Shown here: piece after piece, positions 8,153-16,545 of the stretch
Layout: every line of letters starts with the position of its first letter
Position numbering within the stretch: the stretch's first letter is position 1
Source: Pseudopedobacter sp037968815
GTDB taxonomy: Bacteria; Bacteroidota; Bacteroidia; Sphingobacteriales; Sphingobacteriaceae
Length of the DNA: 64,000 nucleotides
Assembly: GCA_037968815.1 (NCBI GenBank)
Contig: JBBKWF010000019.1
Coordinates: 86,616-150,615 of the forward strand
Direction of reading: 5' to 3'
Translations under genes and position numbers: made by a program
Notes under the pieces: generated by a model
What the model saw: only the letters and a program-made list of their open reading frames with translations
Told to the model about the DNA's origin: nothing
Databases searched by the model: none

Positions 8153-11100
8153 ATGAAAAAAATCATACTTATTCTTCTATTTTTTGTTGCTACTAATGCA
8201 TTTGCCCAAACTAACGGAATTACTTACCAAGCAGTTATTATCAACCCGATAAGCAAAAGTGCCAGTAGTACAACAAGCGTTCCTTTGGCAAACAAACAAA
8301 TTTGTTTGATGTTTAAAATTACAGATACCAACTCTGTTTTAGAATATCAGGAAACTCAAAAAATCACAACAGATGTTTATGGCTTAGTAAACTTAATTAT
8401 TGGAAATGGTGTCCAAGTTGGAGGTTATGCCTCTAATTTTGAAAATATAAATTGGAATTCATCCACTAAAAGTCTGATAGTAAGCGTAGATATTGAAGGT
8501 GCTTGCAACTCCTTTACAGAAATAAGTAATCAACCTTTTACTGCCGTTCCTTATGCACTTTTTGCTGCTAATACTAATGTGACCGAAGCCAGTAAAACAA
8601 AAAAAGGTGTTTTAACTTTATCTGGCGATTTAGATGGTGTTGGTTCAAGCTCAAGTAATCCTATTATTTCTAACAATGCGATATCAACAATTAAAATAAA
8701 AGATGGTGCAATTACTGACGACAAGATTGCCAGTGGAATTAGCGCTTCAAAAGTTGGTTTAGGTAATGTAAATAACACAAATGATAGCGATAAGCCTGTT
8801 AGTGTGGCGACACAAACAGCTTTAAATACAAAAGTAAATATTACTGATACCGCTAAAATGTTGAGTCCCTATTTAAAGATGGTTAGTTTACAATCTTTAA
8901 TAAATAATAAGCTGAATGTAACAGACACAACAGCAATGTTGAGTCCTTATGCAAAATCAGCTTCAACCTTAGCGGGAATAAATAGTAAAGTAAATATCGC
9001 AGACACTGCTTCGATGTTAAGTCCTTATGCAAAATCAGCGTCGACTTTAGCTGGAATAAATAGTAAAGTAAACATTACGGATACTGCAACGATGTTGAGT
9101 CCCTATGCAAAGTCAGCTTCAACCTTAGCGGGGATAAATAGTAAAGTAAATATCGCTGACACTGCTTCGATGTTAAGTCCGTATGCAAAATCAGCTTCAA
9201 CTTTAGTTAGCTTAAATAGCAAAGTAAATATCGCAGATACAGCAGCAATGTTAAGTCCTTATGCAAAATCAGCTTCAACTTTAGCGGGAATAAACAGTAA
9301 AGTAAATATTGCGGACACTGCTACAATGTTAAGTCCTTATGCAAAATCAGCTTCGACTTTAGCGGGAATAAACAGTAAAGTGAATATCGCTGATACAGCA
9401 ACAATGTTAAGTCCTTATGCAAAATCAGCTTCGACTGTAGTTAGCTTAAATAGTAAAGTAAATATCGCTGACACAACAGCAATGTTGAGCCCTTATGCAA
9501 AATCAGCTTCAACTTTAATTAGCTTAACCAGTAAAGTAAATATTGCTGACACTACAGCAATGTTAAGTCCCTATGCAAAATCAGCTTCAACTTTAGCTGG
9601 AATAAACAGTAAAGTAAATATTGCGGACACTGCTACAATGTTGAGTCCTTATGCAAAACAAGCTTCAACTTTAGTTAGCTTAAACAGCAAAGTAAATATC
9701 GCTGACACAACAGCAATGTTAAGTCCTTATGCAAAATCAGCTTCGACTTTAGCTGGAATAAACAGTAAAGTAAATATCGCAGACACAACAGCAATGTTGA
9801 GTTCTTATGCAAAATCAGCATCTACTTTAGTTAGCTTAAACAGTAAAGTAAATATTGCAGATACTACAGCAATGCTAAGTCCGTATGCAAAATCAGCTTC
9901 AACTTTAGCTGGTTTAAACAGTAAAGTAAATATCGCAGACACTACAGCAATGCTGAGTCCTTATGCAAAACAGGTTTCGACTTTAGCGGGAATAAACAGT
10001 AAAGTAAATATTGCTGACACTACAGCAATGTTGAGTCCTTACGCAAAATCAGCTTCAACTTTAGCTGGATTAAATAGCAAAGTAAATATTACGGACACTG
10101 CATCAATGTTAAATCCTTATGCAAAATCAGCTTCAACTTTAGCGGGAATAAACAGTAAAGTAAATATAGCGGACACAACAGCGATGTTAAGTCCTTATGC
10201 AAAATCAGCTTCGACTTTAGCTGGATTAAATAGTAAAGTGAATATTGCGGATACTGCTACAATGTTAAGTCCCTACGCAAAATCAGCTTCGACTTTAGTT
10301 AGCTTAAATAGTAAAGTAAATATTGCGGACACTACAGCAATGCTGAGCCCTTATGCAAAATCAGCTTCAACTTTAATTAGCTTAAATAGCAAAGTGAATA
10401 TAGCTGATACCGCAACAATGTTGAGTCCTTATGCAAAATCGGCTTCGACTTTAGCTGGATTAAATAGTAAAGTGAATGTCGCAGATACAACAGCAATGTT
10501 GAGTCCTTATGCAAAATCGGCTTCGACTTTAGCTGGATTAAATAGTAAAATGAATGTCGCAGATACAACAGCAATGTTAAGTCCTTATGCAAAATCAGCG
10601 TCGACTTTAGTTAGCTTAAACAGCAAAGTAAATATCGCGGACACGGCTACAATGTTGAGCCCTTATGCAAAATCAGCTTCAACTTTAGTTAGCTTAAATA
10701 GTAAAGTAAATATCGCGGATACGGCTACAATGTTGAGTCCTTACGCAAAGACATTGGCGACAAAATCTTTGATTGATGCTAAAGTGAATATTGCAGATAC
10801 TACAGCAATGTTGAGTCCTTATGCAAAATCAGCTTCGACTTTAGCTGGATTAAACAGCAAAATAAATATCGCAGATACAACAGCAATGCTGAGTCCTTAT
10901 GCAAAATCAGCTTCGACTTTAGCTAGCTTAAATAGTAAAGTAAATATTGCGGACACTGCTACAATGCTGAGTCCTTATGCAAAATCTGCTTCGACTTTAG
11001 CGGGAATAAACAGTAAAGTAAATATCGCTGATACAGCAACGATGCTGAGTCCTTATGCAAAATCAGCATCGACTTTAGTTAGCTTAAACAGTAAAGTAAA

Positions 11101-13117
11101 TATTGCAGATACTACAGCAATGCTAAGTCCTTATGCAAAACAGGCTTCAACTTTAGCTGGATTAAATAGCAAAGTGAACATTGCGGACACAGCAACAATG
11201 TTGAGCCCTTATGCAAAGACATTGGCGACAAAATCTTTGATTGATGCTAAAGTGAATATTGCTGATACTACAGCAATGTTAAGTCCTTACGCAAAATCAG
11301 CTTCGACTTTAGCTGGATTAAACAGTAAAGTAAATATCGCTGACACAACAGCAATGTTGAGTCCTTACGCAAAGACATTGGCTACAAAATCTTTGATTGA
11401 TGCTAAAGTGAATATCGCTGATACTACAGCAATGTTGAGTCCTTATGCAAAATCAGCTTCGACTTTAGTTAGCTTAAATAGTAAAGTAAACATTGCGGAT
11501 ACAGCAACAATGCTGAGTCCTTATGCAAAATCTGCTTCAACTTTAGTTAGCTTAAATAGTAAAGTGAATATCGCTGACACAACAACAATGTTGAGCCCTT
11601 ATGCAAAATCAGCTTCGACTTTAGCTGGATTAAATAGTAAAGTAAATATCGCTGATACTACAGCAATGTTGAGCCCTTATGCCAAATCAGCTTCGACTTT
11701 AGTTAGCTTAAACAGCAAAGTAAATATCGCGGACACGGCTACAATGTTAAGTCCTTATGCAAAATCAGCTTCGACTTTAGCAGGAATAAACAGTAAAGTG
11801 AATATCGCAGACACTGCTTCGATGTTAAGTCCTTATGCAAAATCAGCTTCAACTTTAGCTGGAATAAATAGCAAAGTAAATATTGCTGATACAGCAACAA
11901 TGTTAAGTCCTTATGCGAAATTAGCTTCGATTTTAGTTAGTTTAAACAGCAAAGTGAATATCGCTGATACGGCAACAATGTTGAGTCCTTATGCGAAATC
12001 AGCAAACGCAACATTCAGTGGTGATATTAAAGTAAACGGATTAACAATTGGTTTAGGGTCAGATAGTGTAAGCACCAATACGGCCATTGGTAAAGAAGTA
12101 TTAAAAAGCAATACAGGCGGTGAAGATAATACAGGATTTGGGAATTTTGTGTTAAAAGACAATACATCTGGAAATAGAAATTCTGCTTTTGGTTCTTTTT
12201 CGCTATTGGCAAACACCACCGGAAATGATAATAGTAGTTATGGAAACTACACAATGATCAATAATACCACAGGAGAATATAATACTGCTATTGGGACTTC
12301 GTCTTTAAGAAGCAATATAACCGCTAACAACAATACTGCGGTTGGCGCAAGTACTTTGTACAGCACCACAACAGGAGGTGACAATACTGCAATAGGGATA
12401 AACTCTTTATATGCTAATACTACTGGAGACGTTAATACAGCTGTTGGCGCACAATCCTTACAGTCAAACTTAACCGGTAGGTATAACTCTGCTTTTGGAG
12501 TTCAAGCTCAAGAACAAAATACTAGCGGAGACCAAAACACTGCAATTGGTGTTGCTGCTTTAGATAGAAACGAAACAGGGAGTAATAATGCAGTAGTCGG
12601 AGCTTTTGCAGGAAGATATATTGCTGATGGTACCACATATAATACCGAGATAAACAACTCTGTTTTAATCGGTGCTGATACTAAGCCTCTTGCTGATAAC
12701 GGTAGCAACGAAATTGTTATTGGTTATGAGGCGATAGGAAATGGCTCAAATACAGTACAGTTAGGAAATCAATCGATTACAGATGTTAAAACAAGTGGAT
12801 TATTAACTGCATCTGGGTATAAAACCCCAAGCGGTACATCCTCCCAATATTTAATGGCAAATGGTTCTGTTTCAGCTGGACCAACCGCCGTTAGAGAAGT
12901 TGCAGATGAGTTTACTGCTACCGCATCTCAAGCAAGTTTCAATTTAACGCAAACCCCATCAGTAAACAGTAAGGTTAAAATGTATGTAAATGGAATTAGA
13001 GTCAGTAACACCGCTTATAGTGTAGCAAATGGTAACGAATTAACATATAACCCAACCAATAACGGAAACTACGTTTTGTCTTTAAACGATAGAATCCAAT
13101 TCGATTATTATTACTAA
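8153..13117 (+). CDS. Giant repeat-stalk fibre/adhesin-like surface protein
   Basis: 1654 residues. A signal peptide ends at about residue 19 (AFAQ). Residues 20-140 form the N-terminal domain found in many exported Bacteroidota proteins, running from GITYQAV to VPYALFA. Residues 217-1282 are exactly 41 uninterrupted 26-residue repeats built on KVNIADTATMLSPYAK. Residues about 1309-1478 are ten 17-residue repeats of the NTAIG...NTTG type, like YadA-type or tail-fibre heads. A short region with VQLGNQSITDVK follows, then a ~70-residue beta-rich tip ending in aromatic residues (FDYYY). There is no T9SS sorting domain, LPxTG motif, membrane anchor or S74 intramolecular chaperone, so its route of attachment is unclear. 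The layout resembles a trimeric fibre: base, long stalk, head, tip. Adhesin is an inference. Confidence 0.85.
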   Translation: MKKIILILLFFVATNAFAQTNGITYQAVIINPISKSASSTTSVPLANKQICLMFKITDTNSVLEYQETQKITTDVYGLVNLIIGNGVQVGGYASNFENINWNSSTKSLIVSVDIEGACNSFTEISNQPFTAVPYALFAANTNVTEASKTKKGVLTLSGDLDGVGSSSSNPIISNNAISTIKIKDGAITDDKIASGISASKVGLGNVNNTNDSDKPVSVATQTALNTKVNITDTAKMLSPYLKMVSLQSLINNKLNVTDTTAMLSPYAKSASTLAGINSKVNIADTASMLSPYAKSASTLAGINSKVNITDTATMLSPYAKSASTLAGINSKVNIADTASMLSPYAKSASTLVSLNSKVNIADTAAMLSPYAKSASTLAGINSKVNIADTATMLSPYAKSASTLAGINSKVNIADTATMLSPYAKSASTVVSLNSKVNIADTTAMLSPYAKSASTLISLTSKVNIADTTAMLSPYAKSASTLAGINSKVNIADTATMLSPYAKQASTLVSLNSKVNIADTTAMLSPYAKSASTLAGINSKVNIADTTAMLSSYAKSASTLVSLNSKVNIADTTAMLSPYAKSASTLAGLNSKVNIADTTAMLSPYAKQVSTLAGINSKVNIADTTAMLSPYAKSASTLAGLNSKVNITDTASMLNPYAKSASTLAGINSKVNIADTTAMLSPYAKSASTLAGLNSKVNIADTATMLSPYAKSASTLVSLNSKVNIADTTAMLSPYAKSASTLISLNSKVNIADTATMLSPYAKSASTLAGLNSKVNVADTTAMLSPYAKSASTLAGLNSKMNVADTTAMLSPYAKSASTLVSLNSKVNIADTATMLSPYAKSASTLVSLNSKVNIADTATMLSPYAKTLATKSLIDAKVNIADTTAMLSPYAKSASTLAGLNSKINIADTTAMLSPYAKSASTLASLNSKVNIADTATMLSPYAKSASTLAGINSKVNIADTATMLSPYAKSASTLVSLNSKVNIADTTAMLSPYAKQASTLAGLNSKVNIADTATMLSPYAKTLATKSLIDAKVNIADTTAMLSPYAKSASTLAGLNSKVNIADTTAMLSPYAKTLATKSLIDAKVNIADTTAMLSPYAKSASTLVSLNSKVNIADTATMLSPYAKSASTLVSLNSKVNIADTTTMLSPYAKSASTLAGLNSKVNIADTTAMLSPYAKSASTLVSLNSKVNIADTATMLSPYAKSASTLAGINSKVNIADTASMLSPYAKSASTLAGINSKVNIADTATMLSPYAKLASILVSLNSKVNIADTATMLSPYAKSANATFSGDIKVNGLTIGLGSDSVSTNTAIGKEVLKSNTGGEDNTGFGNFVLKDNTSGNRNSAFGSFSLLANTTGNDNSSYGNYTMINNTTGEYNTAIGTSSLRSNITANNNTAVGASTLYSTTTGGDNTAIGINSLYANTTGDVNTAVGAQSLQSNLTGRYNSAFGVQAQEQNTSGDQNTAIGVAALDRNETGSNNAVVGAFAGRYIADGTTYNTEINNSVLIGADTKPLADNGSNEIVIGYEAIGNGSNTVQLGNQSITDVKTSGLLTASGYKTPSGTSSQYLMANGSVSAGPTAVREVADEFTATASQASFNLTQTPSVNSKVKMYVNGIRVSNTAYSVANGNELTYNPTNNGNYVLSLNDRIQFDYYY
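8801..11998 (+). repeat. 41 x 78-bp in-frame tandem repeat array
   Basis: 3198 bp, equal to exactly 41 units of 78 bp with no insertions or deletions. Each unit encodes 26 residues. The second half of the unit (KVNIADT..MLSPYAK) is nearly invariant; the first half is SAST plus a switch between LAGI, LAGL, LVSL and LISL before NSK. Units 26 (10751-10828), 32 (11219-11296) and 34 (11375-11452) carry a different first half, TLATKSLIDA. The first two units (8801-8956) are the most diverged. Synonymous third positions vary from unit to unit in a reshuffled pattern. Confidence 0.97.
12077..12586 (+). repeat. 10 x 51-bp repeat encoding a 17-residue head motif
   Basis: Ten consecutive 17-residue units inside the fibre gene, each starting N[ST]..G (NTAIG, NSAFG, NTAVG) and ending in a turn such as NTTGxx. 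The periodic small-residue/Gly pattern is that of beta-roll heads in YadA-like adhesins and Bacteroidota tail-fibre-domain proteins. An eleventh, incomplete unit starts at 12587 (NAVVG). DNA identity between units is low, unlike the stalk array. Confidence 0.88.
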
Positions 13118-13127
13118 ACTAGCTATA

Positions 13128-15335
13128 ATGAAAAGGCTCTCTTTAATTTTACTGGTTGTTTTTAATATCCAATCGGCAATTGCACAAAATACATTAGATA
13201 ATTTAGGACTAACCGGCACTGATCAAGCTACTGTTGCGTATTCTTTAAGATTACTAAGCACTGGCTACACAGGACCATTAGTTCGGGTTAATATTAATAA
13301 TCTTTTTTATGATGTTTACGCTGATGATCTTAGCTCTAATTTTACATTAACATCTAAAATTTCTAACTCATATAACACATTCGATGCGGCTTCTACTGGT
13401 GCTACATCAAACTCTCTAAGTACAATTTCATCTGGTAATACAGCAAAAGTTGCGATATGGTATGACCAAAGCGGAAACGGAACTAACCTTACTCAAGGTA
13501 CTGCCATTTATCAACCGCGTATCATTAATGCTGGTGTAATTGATAAAGAAAATAATGTACCTATTATACGTTTTTTTGGGCAAGTGTCGGGCAATAGAAA
13601 CGCACTAGATCTTCCCTCCCCTATTTCTATCAATGGACAAGTTTCCGTTGTTAACCAGTTCTCTGGAGCAGATGGCTTTCTATTAGGAAATTACAATAAT
13701 TATTATTGGCACTCTAACCCAGGAAGTGCCCAGCTTTTCGATACACAAAATGCTTCTAGTTCTATAAAAAGCTCGATTATATATCAAAACGGGGAATTAG
13801 TAACATTAGCTAATGCTTCATGGAACACTTCTCTAGCTACCAACAACATTGCGCCACTAGACCCGTTGACCGGAACAACATGGGATAATATTGGTTCAGA
13901 CAGGGGAATGTCTCATAATAATACAAACGGAGGAGGTTATGCCGAGTTAATTACTTTTAATACGGCATTATCAACCAGCTCACGCACAAGTTTAGAAGAC
14001 AGCCAAAGTTCATATTTTTCTATAATTTATAATGGCGAGGCAAAATTAACTTTAATCGGTTTAAGTAGTGGCACTTTATCTCCTAGTTTTAACATATCAA
14101 CCTATACTTATAATATAGATGTAACAACGCCTACAATTTCTATAACTCCATCAACAAATTTAGGAGACAATACAATTTTGGTAAACGGGAATGCGGTTGT
14201 TAGTGGTTCGGCGTCTTCAGCCATAGCCTTATCTGAGGGAAATAATGTAATAACTGTCAGAGTAACCTTAGTGGATGGAGTAACGACTCAGGATTACACT
14301 TTAAACGTGATAAAACGATTAGCCACTACCCTCTCCGAGTTCAACGATTTAAATAAGTTTTATTTTGATGAATCATTTTTGTTAAAACACCCTATAACTA
14401 ATAGTTCAGGAACCTTTAGTTATACCAGTAATAATACTGCAGTAGCCACAATAAGCGGGTTAACAGTTACCATTATTGGACCTGGCACAACTACAATTAC
14501 TGCTAATCAGGCATCGGATGGTACTTACGAAAGTAAAAGTATCGCTATGACTTTAACAGTTTCGCAACCAGATGTTATCACCAAAAATGGGCAGATTAAT
14601 AGTGTAGACTTAAATTATGTGAACAATAACGGCGCTTTAAGTAGCAGTTTAGCGCTAAGTAAAAACGGTCAAATACTCCAAGTTAAGTCTAATGGTAATG
14701 GACTGTCTGCTGAGAATACAGGGACAAGTGCGTATCAAATAAAACAAGATTACCCTGCCTCAAATGATGGTTTGTACTGGATCTCAAATTCAAACATCAA
14801 TAATGGTACTCCTTTTCAAATTTACGCGGATATGACTACGGATGGAGGTGGTTGGACTTTAATTATGTGTAATACTACTTATGCTGGGTGGAATTATACA
14901 AATGCGATTGCACTAAATACTTTGAGCCCAAGCATCAATTCAAATTATTCAATTATTGGCTGGGCCGATTATATAAAAAGTAAGGATTCAGGTTTTCAAT
15001 ACATGATGGATGCACAAACACGAGGAAGGTTTGGTGGTATTTGGACAGCTAATCAGGCTTATAGTTTTGTTCATCCGAACAATACCCAAACAGATGTAAC
15101 GCTAGATATTAAATTTGGGACCTGGAACTATACTGGTAGTAGTATAGAAAAAAGAATGCCTTGGTACTCCAATTGTAGTGGCTTAATAACTACAAGTGTG
15201 TCATGTAATGGAGATTGGTGGGGAAGTTTGATTACAAACCAGAGTAGTTGGGGTACTGCTCCATGGATTAATAGCGATTGTGGTATCGAAGGATGTGCCC
15301 GTACTCCATCTAAAATTTGGTATTGGGTTCGTTAA
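13128..15335 (+). CDS. Secreted multidomain protein with C-terminal fibrinogen-like domain
   Basis: 735 residues with a signal peptide (AIAQ near residue 20). Domains by eye: (1) about 25-300, a lectin/arabinofuranosidase-B-like jelly-roll with AYSLRLLSTGYTGPLVRV and WYDQSGNG; (2) about 305-395, a cadherin-like beta-sandwich (YTYNIDV ... QDYTLNV); (3) about 395-485, a bacterial Ig-like (Big2) domain with TSNNTAVATISG and GTTTITA; (4) from about 530, a fibrinogen-C-terminal-like domain with FQIYADMTTDGGGWTLIM and a Trp/Cys-rich end. No sorting domain is seen. It lies 10 bases after the fibre gene and is probably cotranscribed. A sugar-binding or adhesive partner of the fibre is plausible; no catalytic function is claimed. 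Confidence 0.82.
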   Translation: MKRLSLILLVVFNIQSAIAQNTLDNLGLTGTDQATVAYSLRLLSTGYTGPLVRVNINNLFYDVYADDLSSNFTLTSKISNSYNTFDAASTGATSNSLSTISSGNTAKVAIWYDQSGNGTNLTQGTAIYQPRIINAGVIDKENNVPIIRFFGQVSGNRNALDLPSPISINGQVSVVNQFSGADGFLLGNYNNYYWHSNPGSAQLFDTQNASSSIKSSIIYQNGELVTLANASWNTSLATNNIAPLDPLTGTTWDNIGSDRGMSHNNTNGGGYAELITFNTALSTSSRTSLEDSQSSYFSIIYNGEAKLTLIGLSSGTLSPSFNISTYTYNIDVTTPTISITPSTNLGDNTILVNGNAVVSGSASSAIALSEGNNVITVRVTLVDGVTTQDYTLNVIKRLATTLSEFNDLNKFYFDESFLLKHPITNSSGTFSYTSNNTAVATISGLTVTIIGPGTTTITANQASDGTYESKSIAMTLTVSQPDVITKNGQINSVDLNYVNNNGALSSSLALSKNGQILQVKSNGNGLSAENTGTSAYQIKQDYPASNDGLYWISNSNINNGTPFQIYADMTTDGGGWTLIMCNTTYAGWNYTNAIALNTLSPSINSNYSIIGWADYIKSKDSGFQYMMDAQTRGRFGGIWTANQAYSFVHPNNTQTDVTLDIKFGTWNYTGSSIEKRMPWYSNCSGLITTSVSCNGDWWGSLITNQSSWGTAPWINSDCGIEGCARTPSKIWYWVR

Positions 15336-15344
15336 TATTCATAT

Positions 15345-15386
15345 ATAACAACAAAAGCCTCCATTAATGGAGGCTTTTGTTGTTAT
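15345..15386. terminator. Perfect 42-bp palindrome, bidirectional terminator
   Basis: A perfect 21-bp inverted repeat with a GC-rich core (GCCTCC/GGAGGC) flanked by A and T runs on both sides, between the convergent fibrinogen-domain gene and the coiled-coil gene. It should terminate both transcripts. Confidence 0.88.
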
Positions 15387-15402
15387 CATAGGTTAGAAAA
15401 AA

Positions 15403-15696
15403 TTATTTTATAGCGTCAATGGCTTCTTGAGCTCTTAAGCCTTCAATGTTATTTTTGCCTTCAAATTTATTTTTTACTTCATCAAAATTTTCTAAAATTG
15501 CTGCAATAGAATCTAAGATTTCAGATGCATTTTGATGCATATTGCCCAACTTCTCTTCTAATTTTTTGTTACTCAATTCAAAATTATCAACTTCAATTTT
15601 TCCGATTTTTTGGATTACCGCAGTTTGGCTATGTTTTAAATCTTCTAGCTCCCTACTTATTTTTTCCATTAAATCAAACTTTTTTAGCTTGTCCAT
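15403..15696 (-). CDS. Small coiled-coil protein, unknown function
   Basis: 97 residues, rich in Lys, Glu, Leu and Ile with heptad-like spacing through most of its length (EKISRELEDLKHS, IGKIEVDNFELSNKKLEEKL, NASEILDSIAAILENF). No signal peptide, membrane segment or cysteine. I do not recognise a named family. Its upstream region carries a near-palindromic AT-rich site, and a strong terminator follows. It is opposite in strand to both neighbours. A real gene is supported by the clean upstream start, the downstream terminator and the coherent amphipathic composition. Confidence 0.65.
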   Translation of the reverse strand: MDKLKKFDLMEKISRELEDLKHSQTAVIQKIGKIEVDNFELSNKKLEEKLGNMHQNASEILDSIAAILENFDEVKNKFEGKNNIEGLRAQEAIDAIK

Positions 15697-15715
15697 ATCT
15701 TTTTTAATTGGTTAT

Positions 15716-15760
15716 ATACTATATAGACAGTAATTGTGCCAATACTATGTATATAGTATT
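15716..15760. promoter_or_regulatory. Palindromic operator-like site
   Basis: ATACTATATA at 15716-15725 and its exact reverse complement TATATAGTAT at 15750-15759. The right-hand part, 15741-15760, is itself a near-palindrome (AATACTAT / ATAGTATT with an imperfect centre). It lies 20-64 bases upstream of the coiled-coil gene start and 127 bases before the divergent Crp/Fnr gene. It could be a regulator binding site; the regulator is unknown. Confidence 0.35.
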
Positions 15761-15886
15761 AGTAAACTTCTCATTCCTCAACTTTAGAGTTAAAGAAAAA
15801 ATATATAGCTGTAAAAACAGTCCGGTAAAGAATATCCAGATTGAAAAATAATCATTTAAATTAGCGAACAACCTTTTGTTAAGCTA

Positions 15887-16485
15887 ATGGATGAACTAAA
15901 CTTCATAAAATACCTAAAACTTAACCTCAAAATTGAGGATAGTGAAATTGCACCCATCGTTAAGAACCTCAAAGTAAAAGAGGTAAAGAAAGATGAGTTT
16001 CTATTAAGAGCAAATGAACATTGTAACCATAGCTTTTTTGTAGAAAAAGGGTTGCTGAGACAGTATTCTATTGATGAACGAGGGAAAGAGCATCTTTTAT
16101 CTTTTGCACCAGAAAACTGGTTTGTAACCGACCGCACCAGTAGCTATTTTAAACAGCCTTCTACTTATTATATTCAGGCATTTGAAGCTAGTCGTGTAGT
16201 GTTAATTGATGAAAAAATCATCAATTATTATCTGAGAAAATTCAGGGTTTTGTTGACTTTAACAATCGCCTGTTACATAATCATATTAGGCAGCTACAAA
16301 AACGCATAGACTTCCTTTTGGGTGCTAACGCCGAAGAACGGTACCTAGAATTTGTTAAAATGTACCCTGATGTTCTTTTAAGAGTACCACAGATTATGGT
16401 TGCCTCCTACTTAGGCATCACTCCAGAGAGTTTAAGTCGCTTACGTAAAGATTTGGCGCACCGTAATTTTAAAAGCACTTCTTAA
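15887..16485 (+). pseudogene. Crp/Fnr-family regulator broken by a one-base frameshift
   Basis: The first frame (15887 to a stop at 16309) encodes a cNMP-binding-type domain (FLLRANEHCNHSFFVEKGLLRQY) up to IINYYLRK. The frame one base back then continues the family sequence: FNNRLLHNHIRQLQKRIDF, AEERYLEFVKMYP, and the HTH helix VASYLGITPESLSRLRKDL, stopping at 16485. Adding one A to the A run at 16237-16240 joins the two into a 199-residue protein, the normal length for this family in Bacteroidota. So it is either a recent pseudogene, a sequencing error at a homopolymer, or less likely a programmed shift. As it stands the product is a 140-residue sensor domain without a DNA-binding domain. 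The pirin gene follows, a frequent partner of such regulators. Confidence 0.85.
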
Positions 16486-16517
16486 CATACATCAATGCTT
16501 AGGGGTTTATTTGCTTG

Positions 16518-16525
16518 TAAGTTTG
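16518..16525 (+). promoter_or_regulatory. Putative -7 box for the pirin gene
   Basis: TAAGTTTG, an exact match to TAnnTTTG, 20 bases before the pirin ATG. The -33 region is weak. Confidence 0.4.
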
Positions 16526-16545
16526 TGCTATAAATACTTAAAGAC

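Noticed and set aside
10377..10592. Open frames on the minus strand inside the stalk array
   Set aside because: They are repeat-driven shadows of the fibre gene with low-complexity translations and no start context.
8801..11998. Regular repeats with constant spacing that could suggest a CRISPR array
   Set aside because: The 78-bp period is a continuous coding repeat in one frame with no unique spacers.
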